64,000 bases of DNA, taken from NCBI GenBank assembly GCA_030078075.1, contig CP119672.1, forward strand, positions 620,001 through 684,000, in the 5' to 3' direction. Origin of the DNA: Crithidia sp. LVH-60A (taxonomy: Eukaryota; Euglenozoa; Kinetoplastea; Trypanosomatida; Trypanosomatidae). A program made the position numbers and the translations under genes. The notes under the pieces were generated by a model. That model worked only from the letters and a program-made list of their open reading frames with translations, was not told the DNA's origin and made no database searches. Of this stretch, positions 11,601 through 18,099 are shown piece by piece (position 1 is the stretch's first letter; the number at the start of each line of letters is the position of its first letter).

Positions 11601-12255
11601 TCGCGGTGTTGCGCGTCTTGTTGTGTTCGACAAAGGGAAGATTACTCGTGTTGTAGGGCCCGGTGATGGCGAGTCGACCAGTTTGGATCGATTTCCACGA
11701 AGGGGGCCGCTGCGCTGCCGGGTCAGACCAGTTTCCAGGCGGCCCATACCGATCCTCATCTAGCAGGTCCCAGTTGCTCAGCGAGACGCCGTACTCTTTG
11801 GGGTAGAATTGATACGTTACGCCGCCTGGCGCGGTGAGGAAGACAGCAACGCTGGAGGCGGACGAGTTCACCAGCTTTGCATAACGGTCAAAGGTGTCGA
11901 AGTACTGCCCCTCCACCCGGTCCTCCTTCGAGGCTGTCAAATTTGGCAGCGACTTCATCTCGCCCATGATGTAGCCCTGCACACCATAGACGGCGGAAAT
12001 CGCGTTCAGCACGGCGCCACGGAACTCGGTGGAGAAGCTGTTCGCCAAGTCGTTCTCCTCCACCCGGAACGCCTTCTCCGCCGCGGTGTCCTCGTGCTGG
12101 AGAACGAGCATCGGGGTAAGAATGGTGGCGAGAATCACGATGAGGGCGATCCAGATGGCCACGATGATGAAGTAGACGCGGTAGCGCCGGGCGTGGCGTT
12201 TGCTGCTCTGCTCATCCTCCGAGGACACGCCCGTCGGGTTCTGGAATACCTTCAT
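8623..12255 (-). CDS. Receptor-like protein A: TM - CHASE-like ectodomain - TM - degenerate class III cyclase domain
   Basis: 1210 aa, most divergent of three tandem paralogues. TM1 lies at about residues 27-52. The ectodomain (~85-320) has CHASE-type landmarks (TAPGGVTYQFYP, LAITGPYN, R-Q-PVY, TFWGFAMAAL), several N-glycosylation sequons and two Cys. TM2 is at about 354-378. The cytosolic part (~394-540) aligns with class III cyclases: 'TIGPCRGEELWELASDQM' sits over 'FTDIESSTALW...', and 'GGYRYEGPDVVYGGR' over 'KGYDYYGRTPNMAAR'. Both metal-binding Asp, the purine-specifying Lys and Asp, and the transition-state Asn are replaced, so cyclase activity is unlikely. A ~500-residue Ser/Ala/Thr-rich linker follows, then a conserved block (YYFYSSYKILFRPLAAPERH). 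The ATG at 12255 was used because the frame upstream begins at TTG. It is probably a surface sensor or scaffold. Confidence 0.75.
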   Translation of the reverse strand: MKVFQNPTGVSSEDEQSSKRHARRYRVYFIIVAIWIALIVILATILTPMLVLQHEDTAAEKAFRVEENDLANSFSTEFRGAVLNAISAVYGVQGYIMGEMKSLPNLTASKEDRVEGQYFDTFDRYAKLVNSSASSVAVFLTAPGGVTYQFYPKEYGVSLSNWDLLDEDRYGPPGNWSDPAAQRPPSWKSIQTGRLAITGPYNTSNLPFVEHNKTRNTATSPLSPTLPPSLMSNDTWWIDLRQPVYKPTSNALISPTTFWGFAMAALSVNDLLEKNGFVETMHAHDMDYTVYTKTSAKDCVVIVSSWPGLHDCTVPFLRAFINTATVHDVLGDQLAWKVAVKSRLREDRLTGPVRLAIVLTSVLGTLALFAMMVYVIILCTRVYDGSVHAPKAAPFAMLTIGPCRGEELWELASDQMVGVTDRLGKVLAKQMERHHAYQIQQVHPLTTSYVTRSVAAAVQMAFDAIEELQSSPIDEPLRRLLGDDCGLLLSYAVHWCNDAVVRPEHLEGGYRYEGPDVVYGGRMWVFAAPNVVTVSPTALPAAKRIAHVRYKVFDSVFLRGVTERQDLYVLSNPANHRLCEAEAYAAEQVRRARQAQREMAEMRSSDAEPDKRRLPFAFNPTGYDSSDLDLGSFSGRQRFSGSGPQHNATAAVAARRSGPQEAHSSSSMSDHSTPSSGLRSRAIAANAVRATITAAAAAVVPVGVKREGVVGIAGAPTAIMVPSSTMESPLPHSCSGPVGGVPNPLLMPASAAPDRHIVRRPSGWDATSNDASGSSGNSDDDHEDACGGNKMTEAFVESSVLEEKATHKGGGAPQEPKQPPTLTARLQQGGIPYGVCVPPLPALPPIASLSSQRGPTAAVVVGGTPSTAVPNAPAAMPGANLAVPSSSNGTAAAAASPSTPLSAMSSRRVLDTLYRGSIANAVATSPTTNTTTATTTGTATTSSSLTTISTGQRHGEAGGLSKPLVMVPPSAELAAAGGLHGVATKASSGTPSSDSTGHGRRAGGGLASSYDNPLAHNLASGPLSGAAGVNGNGSGANASMDGSLNNNAASPPLIAMTSFASDGDPLADSRVSLDTFSSDLLLRPAITVQADHLLRTVFDRQAVALDVSYDSVRVLVYYFYSSYKILFRPLAAPERHNIYRRLMTAFGVPQQGILEHLAARCAIRFLQRHEETQTLLWDQQRRLQMHAPSHSGVTTATASTSDDAGRSHSN
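10881..11010 (-). repeat. 130-bp segment nearly identical in all three receptor paralogues (copy A)
   Basis: The same 130 bp occurs at 14774-14903 and 19374-19503 with only one to three differences by eye, third codon positions included. It encodes MVGVTDRLGKVLAKQMERHH and the residues that follow, in the cyclase homology domain. Such identity in otherwise divergent genes suggests gene conversion. Confidence 0.8.
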
Positions 12256-13487
12256 GACGATGCTGCTGGCACGTGAGAGAAACAAGAAGAGGTTAAAGAT
12301 AATATTCTTAACGGCTACAGCAGCAGTAAAAGAAAGGCAAAGAGGAAGAAGAAGTCAGACAGTATCGATCAGAAAACACAGAGATCAAAGAGCGAACAGT
12401 TAAGAGACCGGAAAAGTACAAAAATTGGAATAAAAGAGGAGGAAACAAGAACGACAACGAAGAGAGATGTAGATATATGCATGTGTTTGTGTTTGTGTGC
12501 CGCTGTCGTTGCAACTGCGTAACCGGGAAAGAAGACGGCTAGTCCACACGAAGACACTAGAGCAGGTTAGCGGCAGCAGTAAGGGTTGGAGCAGCAACAG
12601 CGGGAAGAAGACAAATAAAAAAAGATTGAGCAGGATTGAGGGAAAAAATGGGCCTTGTACGTTAAGCTTAACAGGGCAAATCTTGCGGGAGAGGTACGTC
12701 CAAGGCACCCTCAGTGATGCTACCCCGCGTTAACTCCGGCGCACGACAAACTGAAAGGTCCTTTGTTTCTCACCCACGAGTCCGTGCAGTGTGCAAAGCA
12801 CCACACAGCTTCCTTCCACAACAACAGCAGCAAGAAGAAAAGAGAAGCACCAAATAAAAAATATATGTTGTGAACTCTGCAGAGCTCCGCTGAAAGAAAA
12901 TAAAGAGAAGGAGAAAGCGAAGTAGAATGGGGCAGCTGTTGAGAAAAACTTCAGCTACAAAGAAGGGAGCCGTGCACGCATACACGCACCTGTGGTCCCA
13001 ACTACACTGCATTTGTATGTGTGTGAGCGTTGTCATGAAGGTTGCAAAGATGGGAGGGGAAGAGATAATAATTGTATTGGGTAGAGTTACTCAAGAGCAC
13101 AGACATACACGCACGTCCATCACACCTCTCAATGACGCAAAGAATCATCAGCAAGCACGAAGCAGCGGCACACAAACACAAATAGAGTAAGTGGAGAGTA
13201 ACACAGTAATCTCTCACTCTCCTGCAGGTCTCATACGCCAATCACTACTTGTAATTTTTTTTTTTCAGCTGTCAAGAGAAAGGTCATTAACAAGCACGCT
13301 AAGTTACGACGAGTTCCAGGAGACGAGAGTAGAGCCGAGAGAAGCAAATAGCACACGGAGAGGCACCACTGTGAACTGACACATCACGGGAATTTACAGT
13401 CTCTCAACGCTTCTCTCAACCTAAAAAAAAAAAAGACAAAAAAAGAAAAAGCACTCTCTTGTCATCGACTACTCTCTTTGCCCCACA
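12256..13487. other. Intergenic, receptor A / receptor B
   Basis: No gene. A-rich runs at 13422-13452 and a short poly-T at about 13254-13266. It must hold the 3' UTR of paralogue B and the splice signals of paralogue A. Confidence 0.65.
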
Positions 13488-16046
13488 CTAAGCAGCCCGC
13501 CGCGAGCCAGAGCGCGTGATGCCCGGCAGCGGTGTTTCTTCATCATTCAGTGGCCCTGCTGCTTCCTGTACGTGTTTCTGCGGCGTCAACTGCCGCAGCT
13601 TCGCACTCTGCTGCAGGCAGCGTATCGCACACCGCGCGGCGAGGTGCTCGAGGATGCCCTGCGGCGGCACCCCGAAGGCGGTCACCAGCCGGCGGTAGAT
13701 GTTGTGCCGCTCCGGCGCTGCCAACGGGCGGAAGAGGATCTTGTAGCTGGAGTAGAAGTAGTAGACGAGCACGCGGGATGCCTTGTAGGACATGCCAAGA
13801 GTGATGGCCTGGTAGTCGAAGGCGGCGTGCAGGGCAACGTCGAGGGCGTGTGGGATGATGGGCCGCAGCAGCGCACGCGTGACGCCGTCGCCTTGGATCA
13901 TCGTCGAGCCGCGCACTAAGTTCATCGAGGTGCGGTAGGTCAGGTTCGTGTCTGTACCTGTGGTGACGACTAGCGGCGCAGGAAAGGCTGCAGATGATCC
14001 ATCGTCCTCACTCGAATGAAAAGAGGCGTTGCTGTGTCCGTAGGAGAGGGGAGTGCGGTGATCGGCGTCCTGCACAAACACGTGATGCACTGGCTGCACC
14101 ACGATCTGTGCGTCGACCTGGACCGGTACCTCGTTGCTGCTGCTGTGGTGGTGCTGCTGGAGCTGGCGCGGTGCGGGGGCGGCGGCGCGGGCAGCCAGCA
14201 GCACCGGCCGGCGCGTGTCCACCAGCGTCAGCAGCGTCTGTGGCGGCAGCGCGATGTCCTTGCTGCTGCCGCTGCTGCTCTTGCGGTGCGCCGCTGCGGC
14301 GGCGGGGCCGGCGTTGTTGCCGCCCATGCCGGCGGTGGCCTCGACGGTGGTGGGTGCGGGGAAGGGGATGTAGATGGTGGCGACGCCGCCGCTGCTGCTG
14401 CTGCTGCTGTTGCCGACGCCGTTCATCTCGCCGTCGCCGGTGGCGCCGCAGACGGAGCGGGAGCGCACGACGTTGACGCGGCGGTGCGGGGCTGCGGTGA
14501 GGCAGCGGAGGCCGAAGCGGGGGAGCGCCTCCGCCACCGCCTCGGACGCGGTCACGACGCTCGGCGCCGCGAAGGCCCACATGCGGCCGCCGTACACCAC
14601 GTCGGGGCCCTCGTAGCGGTAGCCGCCCTCCATCGGGTCCAGCCGCACCACCGCGTCGTTGCACCAGTGCACCGCGTAGGACAGCAGCAGGCCACCGTCG
14701 TCGCCGAGCAGGCGGCGCAGCGGCTCATCGATGGGGTGGCGGTGCAGCTCCTCGATGGCGTCGAAGGCCATCTGCACCGCTGCGGCGACGCTGCGGGTGA
14801 CGTAGGACGTGGTGAGGGGGTGCACCTGCTGGATCTGGTAGGCGTGGTGCCGCTCCATCTGCTTCGCGAGCACCTTGCCCAGGCGGTCTGTCACGCCCAC
14901 CATCTGATCCGGTGCCACCTCCCACAGCTCCTCGCCGCGGCACGGGCCGACAGTGAGCATGGCAAACGGCGCCAGCTTCGGTGCGTGGGCCGCGCCGTTG
15001 TACACACGCGTGCAGTACAGCAGCAGAGCAACGAAGATGGCGAGGCAGAGCATCGAACCAGCCAGCACTGTCGACACCACAATGACGACGTTATCAGCGG
15101 AAAGCCACTTGCCATAATGAAGTCCTCGCACCGTCACCGTGAAGGGGTGGTTCGGTGTCACGTCCATGCTGCTGCCGCTGCGGATGAACTCCTCCAGCTG
15201 CGCCTGCGTCCACGTTGACCGTGACGACTTGACGACGAGCAGCTTCCCCGTCTTGGCATCGCGGACGCTGATAACGTAGTCGATGGCGCCATAGCGGTGT
15301 TGCTGCTGCAGCTGTGTTATGGCCGACAGCGGCGCCTGAAGGATGGCACTGATGTTCAGTACGGTCTGCGTGAAGCCCCAGAAGGTGTCCCATCCTGCTT
15401 CGTCGTAGTTGGTGCGGTTGTAGATGGGTCGCCGCACCACCAAAGCCCAGCTGCCCTTGACGAAGGGACCGGATGAGAGATAGGGGCCGATGTAGGCGAC
15501 ACGGCCCTCTTGCACCGACTGCTGCGGCGTCGGGAGAAATTTCTGCGCGGGGTCGTCCGGTGCGAAGGTGTCCTGCAACAAGAGATTCGCTGCCATGGGG
15601 TAGATGTGCGAGTAGACGCCGCCAGGAGCCAGCATCGCCGCCACCACCCCGTTCGGTTCCACAAAGAGAAGCTGTTTGGCAACGTTCGCAAAGTCGGGAA
15701 AGTTTTGCCCCATAACACGCTGCGCCGGCGGCAGGGACACGTCCGGCAGCACCGTCATGCGGCTCATCACGTAGCCCTCCAGGGCCTGCGTGCCGGCGTA
15801 CCCGTCCAGAATCGACGAGTAGAGGCTCTGCGCAGCGGTGAAGGCCATCTCATGCTCGAGGCCTTCCATGGTAGTACTATAGTTGTTGTCCAAACCGCGG
15901 AAGAGGATGAGTGGGGTGAAGATGCCGACAAAGATGGCGAGAAGACAGGCGCCACCGGCGGCGATGCAGCAGTAGATGCGGGATTGCATCGCGGCACGGC
16001 GCAGGTCGGCGCCGCCAAGATGCGCAAAGCGGCCATCTCGCATCAT
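13488..16046 (-). CDS. Receptor-like protein B: TM - CHASE-like ectodomain - TM - degenerate class III cyclase domain
   Basis: 852 aa. TM1 at 24-49; CHASE-like ectodomain at about 80-300 (AAMLAPGGVYSHIYP, VAYIGP, VVRRPIYN, TFWGF); TM2 at about 318-345; cyclase homology domain at about 359-505. The first metal-binding Asp of FTDIE is Gly in 'TVGPCRGEELWEVAPDQM'. The second, in the GDSFM position, falls in 'HPLTTSYV'. The adenine-specifying Asp of GYDYYG is Arg in GGYRYEG. The final Arg of the NxxxR pair remains but the Asn does not. A Ser/His/Ala-rich linker precedes the conserved C-terminal block (about 735-835). Cytosolic sequence is almost the same as paralogue C, ectodomain only distantly so. 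Starts at tandem ATGs (16046, 16043). It probably senses an extracellular or lumenal ligand and acts without making cAMP. Confidence 0.78.
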   Translation of the reverse strand: MMRDGRFAHLGGADLRRAAMQSRIYCCIAAGGACLLAIFVGIFTPLILFRGLDNNYSTTMEGLEHEMAFTAAQSLYSSILDGYAGTQALEGYVMSRMTVLPDVSLPPAQRVMGQNFPDFANVAKQLLFVEPNGVVAAMLAPGGVYSHIYPMAANLLLQDTFAPDDPAQKFLPTPQQSVQEGRVAYIGPYLSSGPFVKGSWALVVRRPIYNRTNYDEAGWDTFWGFTQTVLNISAILQAPLSAITQLQQQHRYGAIDYVISVRDAKTGKLLVVKSSRSTWTQAQLEEFIRSGSSMDVTPNHPFTVTVRGLHYGKWLSADNVVIVVSTVLAGSMLCLAIFVALLLYCTRVYNGAAHAPKLAPFAMLTVGPCRGEELWEVAPDQMVGVTDRLGKVLAKQMERHHAYQIQQVHPLTTSYVTRSVAAAVQMAFDAIEELHRHPIDEPLRRLLGDDGGLLLSYAVHWCNDAVVRLDPMEGGYRYEGPDVVYGGRMWAFAAPSVVTASEAVAEALPRFGLRCLTAAPHRRVNVVRSRSVCGATGDGEMNGVGNSSSSSSGGVATIYIPFPAPTTVEATAGMGGNNAGPAAAAAHRKSSSGSSKDIALPPQTLLTLVDTRRPVLLAARAAAPAPRQLQQHHHSSSNEVPVQVDAQIVVQPVHHVFVQDADHRTPLSYGHSNASFHSSEDDGSSAAFPAPLVVTTGTDTNLTYRTSMNLVRGSTMIQGDGVTRALLRPIIPHALDVALHAAFDYQAITLGMSYKASRVLVYYFYSSYKILFRPLAAPERHNIYRRLVTAFGVPPQGILEHLAARCAIRCLQQSAKLRQLTPQKHVQEAAGPLNDEETPLPGITRSGSRRAA
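14774..14903 (-). repeat. 130-bp homogenised segment (copy B)
   Basis: Second copy of the segment at 10881-11010 and 19374-19503. Confidence 0.8.
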
Positions 16047-16982
16047 GGTGTGTGGTGAAAGCGGTGTGACCCTTCACGACGTTAATGATATGTGTCGCAG
16101 CGCTTTCTTCTCCACTTAACCAAGAAAAACACTGGTGTGATGCTGTAGGGCCTCAGGAATGCCACCACTGCCTCGCCCAGAAAAAAGGAGAAGAAAAAAA
16201 AAGTTGTACCTTGTCACACTTGAAGAAATAGGAAAGACTAATAACAAAAAAAAAAAAACAGACAGGCACTTTCGTAGCAGACGAGAAACAAAGCCTGTCC
16301 CACAAGCGTATGTACAAGCAGCACGCAGATGGCAAGACGAAAGAGATGAGGGATGCTGCAACGGGCTGCACTCTTTGCTTTCCCTTAGAAGTTGTTGAAA
16401 GCACACAGATGGAGAGAAAGAGAGAGAGAGAGCGAGCCGCAGCGGCTGCTCAACACTAAACCACAAAGTGAGAAAAGGGGAAAAAACGAAAAGAGAATTG
16501 AGAGACGGTCAGAAAATGTAAATGTACTTTGGACGTATGATAAAACGTGTGAACTAGATCAGTAGGGAAACAAACGAAAAAAAAATATTACAGCAGGAAA
16601 CGACTAAAGAAAAAGCAACAAAAAAAGAGAAGCGGGCAAAGGAAAAAGGGGCGCTACTGCACCTACTCTCAGGGAACGGGAAAAAAGGTCAGACACGAGA
16701 CTGTATTTCTTCGACCTCAATTTTTCCTTATCTCTCTCCTCGGTTCGGTTCGGTCCTACTCCGGTACGAGCAGTTCCCCTACGCCGAGGTAACAAATTAC
16801 AAATAGTAGAAAAACAAAAGGGTAGCCACGTAAGCGCTTGCCTTCAGAAAACGTGTAGAGCTTACTAGCAAAAGAAAGCGAAACAAGGAGAAAAAGAATA
16901 ATAATAACAGTAATAATCGTATAATAAAACAAGCGCAAAAGTCTTTGGGGGGCCGCGGGGGGGAGGGGGGGGGGGCCCCCCC

Positions 16983-17015
<33 letters not shown>

Positions 17016-17047
17016 CCCCAAAACAAAAAAAAAAAAAAAAAAAGGAG

Positions 17048-17099
<52 letters not shown>

Positions 17100-17111
17100 C
17101 CCGGCCGGGGG

Positions 17112-17155
<44 letters not shown>

Positions 17156-17205
17156 AGGGGGGGGGAGGGGGGGGGGGGGGGGGGGGGGCGGGGAAGAAAA
17201 AAAAC

Positions 17206-17269
<64 letters not shown>

Positions 17270-17298
17270 AATATTTTTTTTTTTTTTTTCCTAAAAAG

Positions 17299-17395
<97 letters not shown>

Positions 17396-18099
17396 ATCGT
17401 AGTGAGGCGTTTCTCTTCCCACGCCTCGCTTTTCCGCTCTTTTGCGCGCGGCGGGTGTGTGCGTTTGTGGCGCAGTGCGCAGCTGCTCACTTTCTCTCGT
17501 AGATGAGCTTTTTGGAAAAGAAAAAAAGGAGAGAGAAAAAGAGAATGAGAGATAGATGTAGATGGAACCCTTAAGAAGAATAAAGCACAATACATTACGT
17601 AAGCTCAGCACTGAGAGGTGATGGATGCCGCGCAAACGCAAAGGTAGTGGAGGCTCCAGCATTGAAGTGCGAGGAGAGTGAGAAGGGAGATCGCTTTGCA
17701 TTCCGGCCCTGCGCCTGTTAGGGCGGATATACATTTTTAAAAGACACCGCACTTACCAGCAGCGAAGAGCAGGTGTCAAGAATGACGTTCATGCCTCATC
17801 CCAAGCACATTCGAATTTCAACCATAATTTGTTTTCCCTCCTTTTTTTTTTATCGTGTATGTATATATTCGTCCGACACGCTTGCATAAGAGGAACAAAC
17901 CCAGTCATATCAAAGAAGAGCCACAAAGAACACCCAATGAGAAAGAAGAAAAGGGAATTAACCGCTACCTCGGTAGTCGTCTCCATCTACACCACACGGA
18001 CATGAATGAGTTCGAAGCAGGTAAGTCACACAGAAAAAACAAAATATTGAGTGTCTAATGCATCCCCTTTTCTGACGCCCCACAACGGTGCCATCACCG
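16047..18099. other. Intergenic, receptor B / receptor C
   Basis: A 2-kb spacer without a credible gene. It contains the homopolymer island at 16946-17392. Long open frames through that island encode only poly-Phe and are not genes. Confidence 0.7.
16946..17392. repeat. Homopolymer island: poly-A blocks with poly-G islands
   Basis: About 450 bp made almost wholly of A runs (up to ~100) broken by G runs, with a G-run/C-run palindrome at about 16961-16983 and a T run at 17274-17289. The base order looks like a consensus built from noisy reads. It may also be a real polypurine tract that blocks polymerases. Confidence 0.85.

Noticed and set aside
12256-12285. Longer N-termini for receptor A and, likewise, for receptor C, the CDK kinase, kinesin, protease, VTC4, MFS, BUD31 and CFAP96-like genes
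   Set aside because: The upstream in-frame extensions begin at TTG or GTG and run through leader sequence; the first good ATG coincides with the known domain start in VTC4 and BUD31, so ATG starts were used throughout.
16756-17752. Open reading frames of 150-280 codons through the homopolymer island
   Set aside because: They encode little but Phe from poly-T on the minus strand and start at non-ATG codons; a sequence artefact or spacer.
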